A stretch of 64,000 nucleotides of DNA from contig OX326958.1 of NCBI GenBank assembly GCA_946800325.1, positions 6,396,001-6,460,000 of the forward strand. Direction: 5' to 3'. This stretch comes from Luzula sylvatica (taxonomy: Eukaryota > Streptophyta > Magnoliopsida > Poales > Juncaceae). This document shows positions 35,876-46,566 of this stretch, piece after piece (position 1 is the stretch's first letter; each line of letters begins with the position of its first letter). The translations under genes were made by a program, and so were the position numbers. The notes under the pieces were generated by a model, which saw only the letters and a program-made list of their open reading frames with translations, was not told the origin of the DNA and searched no databases.

Positions 35876-36705
35876 ACTCAGATTGGTCACGTGGGTCGGA
35901 TTAGGATGGTGAAACGGGTCGGATTCTGATGGGTCAGTGGGTCGGGTTGGGATGGTGAAGCGGGTCGGGTTGGGATGGTGAAGCGGGTCGCGGATCGGAT
36001 TCGGATGGTCGAGCGGATCGGATGCGGATGGTCGTGTGGGTCGGATTCGGAAGGTCGTGCGGGTCGGATGCGGAAGGTCGTGCGGGTCGGATGCGGATGG
36101 TCGTGCGGGTCGGATTCGGATGGTCGTGCGGGTCGGATTCGGATGGGTCGTGCGGGTCGGATTCGGATGGTCACACGGGTCAGATTCAGATGGGTCAATC
36201 GGATCGGATTCATATTAAGAGGTTCAGAATCGGGTGGTGAAGCGGGTCGGGTTTGGATGGTGAAGCGGGTCGATTCGGATGGGTGAAGCGGGTCGATTCG
36301 GATGGGTGAAGCGGGTCGATTCGGATGGGTGAAGCGGGTCGATTCGGATGGGTCAAGCTGGTCGATTCAGATGGGTCAGGCGGGTCGATTCGGATGGGTC
36401 AAACGGGTCGGATTCTGATGGGTCACCTGGGTCAGATTCGGATGGTAGAGCGGGTCGGTTTCGGATCGTGAAGCGGGTAGGATTCGGATGGTCGAGGGTA
36501 GGATTCAGACAGTGAAGCGGGTCGGATTCGGACGGTGAAGCGGGTCGGATTCGGACGGTGAAGCGGGTCGGATTCGGATGGTGAAGCGGGTCGGATTCGG
36601 ATGGGGAAACGGGTCGGGTTCGGATGGTGAAGCGGGTCAGATTCTGATGGGTCACCTGGGTCGGATTCGGATGGTAGAGCGGGTCGGTTTCGGATGTTGA
36701 AGTGG
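35876..36705. repeat. 23-bp minisatellite, about 830 bp
   Basis: The unit is close to GGTGAAGCGGGTCGGATTCGG plus AT. Near-perfect 23-bp units stand at 36260-36390 and 36500-36600; variants have GGTCGTGCGGGTCGG. It is GC-rich against an AT-rich background. Long stop-free frames on both strands come from the repeat and are not genes. Confidence 0.9.
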
Positions 36706-36840
36706 GAGAGTGAGAGGGAGAGGGAGAAGAGAAGAGAGGTAAGAATATGTGAGTGTTTATTGTACCAAGAAGAATATATTAAACGGCGACACATCCTCCA
36801 AAACAGCCTTTAGTAAAGCTGTTACAAAACACAAACAAAA

Positions 36841-39348
36841 TTAGTCAAGACTATAAATAATATTAATAAAACCAATTTTGGTGAAAATAATACAAGTGGA
36901 AACGAACCGCTTAAAACCATTTTGTGCCATCCTCTTGATCCACGACTTCTTCTTTTTGGTACCATAATCTGCATTAATAAAACCGAAATTAAGAAATAGT
37001 GCATTGATTAATTAGGGTTTAACAAAAAAGAATTTAATTGATTTACCTCGTGTTATTGTTTTCTCACCTGCCTCTTCATCCAAAGGATCATACCCTGCAT
37101 GGAACAAGACCATGTTCAGTTAGATAATTAACAAATAGATAGTTTCCTTGTTTGCGGTACTGGTACCGGTACCGATGCGTACCTGCAATCTGAAACACGG
37201 TAAATTTGCCGGCATGGGGAAGACCGAACATGCCGACAGCCCATTCTGGCACATCAATTTCTTGATCACGAAAATCAAATCCTACATTATATAACAGAAA
37301 TAATATTTTATCAAATCCTACAACAATTTTAACAATATAGAACTCAATAATTAATCGAAAAAAATGAATTTACCTTGCGGTATGTTATTTTGTCCTCCCT
37401 CTCTGTCCAAATAATCATAATCTGCATTTATAACAAACCAAAAACAATATATTAGATGGATAATTCAACAATCAAAAAGTATAATTTCTGCCTTTGTTAT
37501 ATTACTGGTACTGTACCAGTACCGATGCGTACCTGCGATCTCATACACTGTCCACTTGCCAGCATGTGGAAGACCAAACAAGCCAACGGCCCAATCCGGC
37601 ACTTCTATTTCTTGATCGCGAAAATCGAATTCTACATTGAGTAACACAAAAGAATATTACATATACAATAAAAAATAAGTACTGGATTCATCCATTTGAA
37701 TAAATAAGTAACAGAATTCAATGTACCTTCACATATTTCATCAGTATTGTATGTCTCATTGCTATGCATATCGAAAGAACTATTATCATCGAAAAACCCT
37801 TCTGTATTCAACACAAATTACCAAGGTTATGCAGGGGAAAATAACAATGCAATTTATATTAATTTAATTTTATTTTATACCTTCTTCGATTACAGACAAA
37901 GTTCGGACATACTCACTCTGCGGTACCGCTTGACGGTACTGTACCGACCCAAACTCTGAATTTATTAAAATAAGATTGTTAGAAAAAAAATTGTTTCTTC
38001 GAAGAAAACTCTAGAGTAATGGACAAATAATTGTTTTAATTTTTTTATAAAGTAATTACCTTCGCCAGAAAGAACGGACTCCTCATACCCTGTTCAAGAG
38101 ATTTCTTATTAATTTCTGATAATGTAGGTATCATTTTGCAAAATTAACAAACTCTTCAATCTACATCAATTCAAACCTAGTAGCCTAAATTACCATACTG
38201 AGATTATCAAAGGCCATCCAAACAGCATAAATCTAAAGTATCAAAACCTAGTAACTATTCGACTAACTCTCCCAACTCATTTTGTTTAAAATACCAAGAT
38301 TTTTAGGCCTAAATTCACAAATCAGGGCTTTAATGGCTTATATAATCAAATTATACAAGCTACAAATTAAACAAATTAAGAACAAAATAAGCATGTTTTA
38401 AGTTTATTTATACCTTCGCAACCATCGGGCAATTCTTCGCCGGTGGCATCCAGAAACACCGCGCCATCTGATAAAACGAAATTGAATGAAAATTGGTGAG
38501 GTTTTGAAATTCGAAGAAGAAAAATCACAAAATCACTGCTCGTCGGCTCCATACAGTGCAAAGAGCAACAAAAAGGGACGAAATATACTAAGAAAATCAG
38601 GAAAATCTAGGGCTGTTAAGGAAAAATCTTACCGGAGAGGTCGTGATCTGCAGCGCCACTGAAAACAATCGCGCAATCGAAGAAATCTTCTTCGTCCGCG
38701 AAATCTGCAAATTTGGGATAACTATTAACACCCTCTCTTAAGTTTGAGATCCATCGTTTGTTCTATTTGAGTGATGTTGTTCTTTTTCATATAGCACCCT
38801 TTAAAGTTTATTATTTAATCACTGTTGTTACTTACTGAAAACTAGGAAACTTTCTTATATAACCTCATAAAATTAAGTATTTTATTCCTGAATGTTTTTC
38901 TCTACTTCTTTATTGAATCTTGATATACCATTACTGGGAATCAAATGCAATATAACAAGGAAAAGAAAATTCTTTTCAATTTCAATGTAATGTATTACAA
39001 TTATTTAGAATGTAAATTCTTGACAATAATTAGTGAAGAAATTCGATCTACTCATTCGAGATTTAGAATCAAGAATATCCCATAATACAAGAATTGAATC
39101 ACAAATATATTGCATGATTTATACACTCAAGACTATCATTTAGAATGTAAAATCTTGATAATAATTAGTAAAGAATTTCAATTTATGCATTCAAGATTCA
39201 AAATCAAGATTATTCTACAATACAAAAATCGAATCACAAATACATTGCATGATTGCATATGAAAAATAAAATAAAAATTGCAAACTCAAAGAAAAATCAA
39301 ATTTTCAAAAGTTTAACACTCACCGATCAAAGGCATTTTGTTCATCAT
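36841..39348 (-). CDS. Unrecognised acidic protein of about 250 aa, 11 exons, all introns phase 1, with duplicated two-exon module
   Basis: The ATG at 39348 (MMNKMPLI) leads through 11 short exons with GT-AG borders to TAA at 36841. Each junction splits a codon after its first base, so all ten introns are phase 1. Exon order by content: MMNKMPLI; FADEEDFFDCAIVFSGAADH; GAVFLDATGEELPDGCE; YEESVLSGE; an exon with QAVPQSEYVRTLSV; GFFDDNSSFDMHSNETYN; then a 33-residue exon with DFRDQEIEVPDWAVGLFG and PHAGKWTVYEIA, a 16-residue exon YDYLDREGG..., a second 33-residue exon with DFRDQEIDVPEWAVGMFG and PHAGKFTVFQIA, and a second 16-residue exon YDPLDEEAG. The last exon is basic (KKKKSWIKRMAQNGFKRF) with a hydrophobic tail. 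No family recognised and no catalytic motif seen. Length and splice consistency argue for a real gene. Confidence 0.7.
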
Positions 39349-40580
39349 AATTCTTAATCTCTTGCTCTGAAAACAATATCAAATCTTGCTTTTTTCAGAT
39401 TTAGAGAAAATAATATAATGTGATTGATGGAATGGGAGTTTGGGAGTTTATATAGCTAATTAAAGGTAGTGATTTCTTGGGTGTGAAATGCTGGAGATGT
39501 GTAGCATTTCGTATGCTTCCATGCTTCCCGCGCAGTTTAGAGCAATTGAAGATATATTTAAATAGAACCGATTCATCAAGGACCATCTCAATTGAAACAA
39601 GATTAACTCAACACCATCGTATGTAATTTGAATATTTTCAAAATTTAAAAAGATAAAATCATATTGACCCAAAAAAAATGAAGACCATTTTGCGTCCATT
39701 TTAATTTTTTAGTTTCAAATGTAAACTAAAAGAATAAGATTTTGAAAACAAAAACAAAAAATGTTATTTATTTTTATTTTTACAAATCTGATTACTTTAA
39801 GCATCGAAATATACTTAATAGATATAATGCAAAACATTGGGCTTTTATTACCATCATCTACGATTCTGTTCTTGCTGCCGTTGGATCTTCTCCTTATTGC
39901 TCTCATGGCAGCCGTCTGATCGTGCTCACTCCATGGATATACCCCTGGCTGCTCTCTCTCCCTCTCTCTTTTCATTCGAACGGCAACAGAGACAAGAAAA
40001 AATGCACAAACCCTAACAACGAAAATGACTACTGATGGCTAAACGGTGGCGACGAAACACGGGTCGTTCTCCTCAGGCGACGGCGACGGAGGACGCAGGA
40101 ATGCACGCTTTTTCCTATCATTCTCAGTGTTTTTCTGGAGAGTTCCACGAAGACGAGTGCCATGTATAATCTGATTTCGGCCTAAACACCTCTTCAAATG
40201 AATCTAGGGTGAGGTTCTTTGTTTTTGCCCCTCATTTCTGTTGATTTTTTGATTGATTTTGTTGTTTCTCCTTTCTTTCCAGTGATTTCATCAGAGTTTG
40301 TATCTGATTCGATCATTATTTCAAGGATAAACATTGAATTTGTCGATAAATGGTTATGATTTCTTTTCAAATTCGACTAAAAGTTTGTCATGGTACCAAT
40401 TGGTCATTAATTTTCGATTTATTTTGGGAAACTCGCCTGTAGACTATTTATTGCATTCTCTTCAAAATCTCAGAAATATCATAAATACCCCTACAAAATA
40501 TGAGAAATATTTCTACTATTTTCTAGAATTTGCTGAAATTTCACATTTCATATTTCTAACAATTTGAATTTGAATGCCAG
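39349..40580. other. Divergent 5' spacer
   Basis: It should hold the promoter of the minus-strand gene and perhaps the 5' exons of the next plus-strand gene. A 44-codon ORF from 40036 (MAKRWRRNTGRSPQ...) is GC-rich and gene-like but could not be joined in phase. Confidence 0.4.
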
Positions 40581-41101
40581 ATTGTTGGGGTAATACAGAA
40601 GATATTATATGCGATAGAGGATGACGATACGTCATTGTTTGCAGAAGCACATGCGATGTTATTGCAAAGACAAAACCAAAACGAGGTGGATTTGGGCTTG
40701 AGTCCCATCGAAGAGGACTTGGAAGAGAAGGCCAACAAGAACGAGGCATCTCAGAAGAGGAAGAGCTTCTCAAACTTGGAAATCGAGATGGGATCAGGAT
40801 CGTGGCTTCGCTTATCTGATGTCTCTGACGTGTAGTTCTGTTCATTGCCGTTGGTCAACTTCTACATTTGAAGAGGATTGTGTGTGGTGAGTTTGCTATT
40901 TCTTAGTAGTGTGTGATAATATTTTGTTGTTTGTAAAATCGACTCGAGCCGATTCTCTTGAGAAGTGACATGTCTTTTTATTGGTATCTTCCTGACGTGG
41001 AATTGTTGATTTGTTTAATAGACTGACGGAGAATCGAGAGAGGAGGTCATAAGGACACCATTGTTGATTGACTTTGTTCGGGTTTTGTCCCTGCAAGTAA
41101 A

Positions 41102-41137
<36 letters not shown>

Positions 41138-41705
41138 TAAAATTTAATAGAAACAAATTATTTAATAAAGTTTTAATATGTATTCAGGATTTGCGTGGTG
41201 ATGCAGTCTTCGATCGTTCACTGGTACGCGCACAATGATCAATTTATCTTTACACTCTTCTTAATTTACAAAATAATCCAATACAATTTCACTTATTTTG
41301 TAATTTGTATGTCGGTACTGATTGTGGACATAAAATTAACAGGATTGCACGATACCAAGCGGTGATCCCATCGTCCGTCATCTGGTAGAATTTGTTGCTC
41401 CCAAATTCCCAAATACGCCGTATTTCTGGTAATTTCTTACGCTCGGTCTTTATATTTTTGAAATGAGAAAAATGTAGTTTCGACCAAAGGTTCTCAAAGT
41501 TATAATTTTATATTTCTTATGCTCGGTATTTATATTTTTGGTAATTAATTAATTTGTTACACTTGCGCTCATATTTTCTGTGAGTCGAAAAAAAGGTTCT
41601 CAAATTAATTATCAAATTTGATTTGATTTGATTTCTTATTGTAATTTCAGGAGGGGGGACGAAGCTTGGGTCGCCAAGAGAGAAATGCTCAAGAGTAGGA
41701 AATAA
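40581..41705 (+). CDS. Possible gene, 3' part: five exons, 166 residues, function unknown
   Basis: Exons 40581-40829, 41022-41096, 41188-41223, 41343-41428 and 41651-41705 have GT-AG borders and sum to exactly 167 codons including TAA. Recognisable runs are AIEDDDTSLFAEAHAMLLQR, EEVIRTPLLIDFVRVLSLQ, DPIVRHLVEFVAPKFPNTP and RGDEAWVAKREMLKSRK. The first donor (GTGTAG) is weak; without it the frame stops at 40833. No start is placed: 5' exons are missing or unrecognised. I do not know the family. It may be a live gene with an unfound first exon or a truncated copy. Confidence 0.5.
41104..41134. repeat. (GT)n microsatellite
   Basis: About 15 GT units in the second intron of the possible gene. 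Confidence 0.9.
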
Positions 41706-41759
41706 CAGGGTGTGTAATATAAATAACGAGATTGTGAGTTTCATAATTTTTTTCCAAAA

Positions 41760-42060
41760 TTGAAGTTTTTTTTTATCTTCATGTGTATTTGATATTTTCA
41801 CATTTCAGGGATATATTTGATATTTTACTATTTTACAATGAAATTTTTTATTCTTAAGAATATCGAGGTATTTTGATATTTTAATAGTGTATTTTTGAAA
41901 TTTTCATACTTTTAGAGGGGTATATTTGATATTTTCAGGTTTTATGAAGGTATTTCTGAAAATTTTGGTTATTAGAGGGGTTAATTCGATCTTTTTGGAT
42001 TTTAGAAGGGTATTTTTTCATCTTTAAATTTAGAGGGCCCATTTGATATTTTTCAAGTTC
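41760..42060. repeat. Degenerate GGGTATATTTGATATTTT motif cluster
   Basis: At least six loose copies, each starting near AGGGGTAT or AAGGGTAT and followed by TGATATTTT. Same type as in introns at 8.9 and 17.7 kb. Confidence 0.6.
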
Positions 42061-42573
42061 TCATGAGTCATGAGCTATTATACTGGTAGCAGAGAACCAT
42101 TTTGCAATTTCATGTGTACGCAAAAAAAAATTCAATTGATTGAAATCTTCATTGAGAATAACTAAAGCATAAATACAAGAAAAAACATATACCAATAGAA
42201 AATTAATTGTGGAATTTTCTGTGAATGAAAAAAACAAAGAAAATTTAATTCATTAAATTATTCATTGCGACTATCTAAATCATAAGTACCAAAATAATGA
42301 TTATATCCTCGGTTTCAAAGAATACAAGTTTGAAAAGTTTCATTGAAAAACGTCACAAAAAATGTCTAATTACAACGTTTGCTCATTTTTCACCGTCATG
42401 ATAGGCAAACAAAACTTACATTTGTTATTTAATAGTGTGTGTTCGCACGGAAAAGAAAAATAGATCAAAACCACACAGCAACTAAGGAATAGCCAGCGAA
42501 AAAATAATCACATACATATATACTATATGAAAGCGTGTCATTGAACTTGAACAAGTCCACAAACCTAGACAAT
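42061..42573. mobile_element. Probable body of a Helitron, left extent unknown
   Basis: Non-coding sequence upstream of a Helitron-type 3' end. No Rep/helicase ORF, so non-autonomous if real. A 5' TC end was not located. Confidence 0.35.
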
Positions 42574-42602
42574 CCCGCGCAATTGCGCGGGTGTAAAACT
42601 AG
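42574..42602 (+). mobile_element. Helitron 3' terminus
   Basis: A perfect 18-bp palindrome, CCCGCGCAATTGCGCGGG (42574-42591), is followed after seven bases by CTAG and then T. Hairpin plus CTRR-T is the Helitron 3' end signature. Confidence 0.75.
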
Positions 42603-43000
42603 TATATGTTATTTGAAAAAAATTCAAGATGTAAATATATCTATACGGGAACAAAAACTAGTATATTTTAAATAAAAAATGATATAGTGTTGTTAAAAAT
42701 TGTATATTGACATAATTAGATATACTTGCTAGAAATTATGGGCATGTTTCATTTGGTGTATTTGTGTGAATTGTATTTGAATATATCCATAATTGCAAAA
42801 CTGGGATGGCAGGAAAATAGTAATGAAATTAAAAAATTCCAAGGGCCAAAGTGCGAAAGTACTTGCAGACTTCATGGGTCGTACTTTACTCTTTCGATGC
42901 CCGATTTTGTTCTCTGGCCGTGTCGTCGTTTGTTGTACCAGTAGATACTGTCGAATGTACCAGCGACGATCGTACCAGCAAACACTGTTCTTTATATATA

Positions 43001-43027
43001 CTAGTTCTCATAACGTGCTTCGCACGT
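43001..43027 (-). mobile_element. Second Helitron-like 3' terminus, opposite strand
   Basis: On the minus strand a hairpin ACGTGCGAAGCACGT is followed by TATGAGAA then CTAGT. This fits a Helitron 3' end whose body lies to the right. Confidence 0.55.
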
Positions 43028-43220
43028 GTTGACCCTTATCTATAGGAGTTTAATTTTATTTAATTATTTAATATTTCATTTAACATTATTTTTGTTTTTA
43101 TTAATAACTACATCATATTTTCTATTATTGTATCTCAATTCAATTTAAATGTAATAATATTTTATTGTTATGATAAACAAATACAGATATGTGCTAATCT
43201 GTGTTGCACGGATACGGATA

Positions 43221-43249
43221 CGGGTATCGTATCCGATACGATACCCGTA
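43221..43249. repeat. 29-bp palindrome
   Basis: ACGGGTATCGTATC pairs with GATACGATACCCGT around one central base. It lies within TACGGATACGGG-type repeats. Confidence 0.7.
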
Positions 43250-43275
43250 TCGGTATTTCATAGGGGTGTTAAAAC

Positions 43276-43869
43276 CAATGTTACAGAAATCGCTAGGCGC
43301 TAGTCGGGCGGATGGGCACCGTCTAGCGCCTAGAGGGATTAATCGGGGATTAATCGGATCTAGGCGGATTTGTAATTTTACATAGTTTTTGTCATTTTTT
43401 TAATTTTTATATATTATAATTTGTGATATAATTTTTTATACTAAAAATAATGTATATTGATTTATTTAAAACAACGTCCAAACAAATCATAACATGAAAT
43501 CTACATATTAATACGTCCAAACAAATCATAACATGAAATCTACATATTAATTTATTTAAAACAACGTCCAAACAAATTATAACATGAAATCTACAAAATA
43601 ACATTAATACAAATTCAAATAAATCACAAAATAAAATTACTAAAAATAGAAATAAGAAAGGAAATGAGTTGTGGATCTTAAAAATAAAAAAAATAAAAAA
43701 TTGGCCTGGGCGGACCCAGGCGGAATTATGCGGGCCTAGGCGCTATTTAGGCGGACCTAGGCGGAATTCCGCCTAGACAGGAACGCCTAGGCTAAACGTG
43801 GGCGTTTTCCCAACGCCTAGCGCCTAGGCGCCGCCTAGGCGGCCGTCTAGACTGATTTTTACAACATTG
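43276..43869. mobile_element. hAT-type MITE, 594 bp
   Basis: It starts CAATGTTACAGAAATCGC and ends GATTTTTACAACATTG, inverted termini of about 16 bp. It is flanked by the 8-bp duplication GTTAAAAC (43268-43275, 43870-43877). The related sequence at 45041-45048 has a single GTTAAAAC and no insert. An 8-bp duplication and a CAATG start fit hAT. Subterminal GCCTAGGCG palindromes are abundant, and AAACAACGTCCAAACAAAT-type tandem repeats sit in the middle. Confidence 0.9.
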
Positions 43870-43877
43870 GTTAAAAC

Positions 43878-44265
43878 TGTTAAGTAAAATTGATTAGACA
43901 CATTTTTTGACTTAAATTATAATCCAACAATTAAATTAAATAAGGGGTATTTTTATTTTTCCAACTCAATATTTTTTTTTTGAGGGTAACCCAATAAAAT
44001 TAATTATACTTACAAAAAAGTTTCAATTTTATTTTGAATGGATAGGGTGATTTGTTGGGTTGATGTATCACGAGTTCACGACATATATGTATAAACAAAT
44101 AATTTTTAACATTATAAAATATAGAAATACTTCTAACAAACATGAAAATCAAATTTTAATTAAAAAGTTAAAGAAGATTTTAATCAAAACATCAAATCAA
44201 AAGTTTTGATTCTCGACATTTTTGTGCCATAAAATTATGTCATACAACTAAACAACAATGATAGA
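43878..44265. repeat. Direct duplication, unit 1
   Basis: The part from about 43977 (GAGGGTAACCCAATAAAATT) to 44265 is nearly identical to 45974-46254. The part before it matches 45049-45145. Confidence 0.8.
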
Positions 44266-45973
44266 CATATATAATTTTTATCTAGATTTGCACCTAAAAG
44301 TACAGGTGACGATTAAATTTGGAATTTTCAGAATGTATTTTTCATTTAAAAATATGACGTGAATCCCCTTGTGATTTGTCACATATACTTATAGATAAAA
44401 TTTAGTTGCGAAATCTAGATGTCTAACATTCGTGTACAACCAAATATTAGCAAATTTCTATACTAAAAATGATACTAAACATAAATCTTGTTACGCAATG
44501 TGGCAATACTTAAGAAGATTAAAAAAACAATAATATTTACTAAAAAAACAAATATTTTCCCCATAGAATAAAAGAATAAAATATATATTTTTTGACAAAT
44601 TTAAAAAAAACATGGTATCTTAATTCATCTCATGAATCTTCGGGAATGTTGCCGGTTAAACATTGTTTAAGGAAAAAAAATTGTTTCATTAGTTTCGTAG
44701 AATGTCAAGAATAATTATAGAAAAAAATGTTTCATTAGCACCACTCTACATATTAAGCCTTAAGGTTTGTTTTATGCGGTTTGGTCCTTCTAAAATGGTT
44801 AAATAAAGTTCATAAGAACTTGCGGGATTCTGCAAATACTAAACATAATCCGTCAGAAAAACAAAATGGCCTATTCAATTATTCTATTCTCATGGGCCGG
44901 TTTAATCTATTTGTATCTTAATAGGAAAATATTTGTGATATGCTACACAGATATTTATTTAAATTTAGTTTTGCAATACCATAAATACTTAAAACTTACA
45001 AGACAATAACGACACATGAATATCCGTATTTCATAGGGATGTTAAAACTGTTAAGTGAAACTGATTAGACATTTCTTTTTACTAAAATTATATTCAATTA
45101 AATTAAATTAGAGGGTATTTTGATTTTTCCGATCCAATAAAATTAAGGGAACTTTTTTAACATAGACATGATAAGTTTAGGATTTATTAAAATAAACAAG
45201 TTTTGAAATTACAAAATTAACATCCTCCAAAGAGGATGTATAATTATGTTTTTAATTTTCTTAATACTCCTGCTATGCTAATTAGGGGAAAAGTTCTCTT
45301 GACTATTTTAAAGTCGGTCAGAATATTAATATTAAAAGGTGGGATGTTAAATATAATGTAATCCAAATAATAATAAGAATATATGTTAATTTGTATGATA
45401 ATGAAATTATAGTTCTTGGATAATTAACTTTTAAATTTGGGATTGGATAATACGAAATTAAAAAAACTAAACACTTGGTCAATTTAAAATATTAATCGAA
45501 TCATTATAAATAATACGAGAAACATGGCACGGTAGAAGGCCTCTTCTCAAAATATGATAAATATGACGTACCCCTACAAAATATTGTGACAAACACACAC
45601 CTACAAAATATAATAAATATTATATAACTTGCAATAACATAATAAAAATATCATATAAACCCCTCATTTATTTATATATTTAAAGAAAGCATAAGTATCG
45701 TCAATTCATTATATTTTATTTATGCATGATATTAAAGTGAGATTGAGGATATTTTAGGTATTTTGTGATAATTTAAAAAGAAAGTACAAGAAAAAATATA
45801 TATCATATTTTGAGATTTGGTAGTAATTAAAGTTATAATTATATTTACAATTATAATTTAAATATTAGATTATGATTGTAATTACAAGAATGTATTTACT
45901 ATAAATATTAGACACTTACTAAATACATATTATCATTATTTATCACTAACTTTTAGGAGATTCATGTGATAAT
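44266..45973. other. AT-rich spacer between duplicated units
   Basis: It contains the empty MITE site at 45041. No gene seen. Confidence 0.5.
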
Positions 45974-46254
45974 TATTTTGAGGGTAACCCAATAAAATTA
46001 ATTATACATACAAAACAAGTTTCAATTTTATTTTGAATGGATAGGGTGGTTTGTTGGGTTGATGTATCACGAGTTCACGACATATATGTATAAACAAATA
46101 ATTTTTAACATTATAAGATATAGAAATATTTCTAACAAACACGAAAATCAAATTTTAATTAAAAAGTTAAGGAAGATTTTAATCAAATCAAAAGTTTTGA
46201 TTCTCGGCAATTTTGTGCCATAAAATTATGTCATACAACTAAACAACAATGATA
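45974..46254. repeat. Direct duplication, unit 2
   Basis: Copy of 43977-44265 with scattered changes. It stops abruptly at ACAATGATAG where LINE sequence begins. Confidence 0.8.
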
Positions 46255-46561
46255 GGCCGTGGCGATTAGTTAGTGAATTTGCCCTACACCGCGCTCTCTT
46301 GCAAGACTAAGGTGGCAAGAAGGCTAGGAGAGGAGATTGTTTTTTGTCACGAAATATGCGCCGATTTCTTTATTTCCACAAGTTCCAATTGGTCGCCATC
46401 CAAAGCGAGTTACATGCACGTCTGTCTTTCTTTGGAGTCTGTATGTATTGCAACTCCCAGCTGTCATAGGGGTGATCCCCTTGTAGGTAGGACCCTACAA
46501 GCCCGTTAGTTCTTCGCATTATTCTCCAAACAACTTTAGTGTAGGAACAAGATTTAAAAAG
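46255..46561 (-). pseudogene. LINE ORF2 C-terminal end (zf-RVT), part 2
   Basis: On the minus strand it reads HLFKSCSYTKVVWRIM, WELQ, and WNLWK then a stop then RNRRIFRDK. This is the end of the zf-RVT domain (C..C...HLF..C...W) and the W(K/E)ERNRRIF block typical of plant LINE reverse transcriptases. The in-frame stop shows decay. It joins in frame with the segment at 48746-49030. Confidence 0.75.
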
Positions 46562-46566
46562 GTGAT

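Noticed and set aside
35887..36655. Long stop-free frames on both strands encoding Arg/Ser/Pro/Asp repeats
   Set aside because: They are produced by a 23-bp minisatellite; open frames on both strands with shifting phase are expected from the repeat.
43221..43249. 29-bp palindrome as a terminator or regulatory operator
   Set aside because: No gene ends nearby; it belongs to a TACGGATACGGG-type dispersed repeat close to a Helitron end.
43977..46254. An LTR retrotransposon with 280-bp LTRs
   Set aside because: No TG...CA ends, primer binding site, polypurine tract or target duplication.
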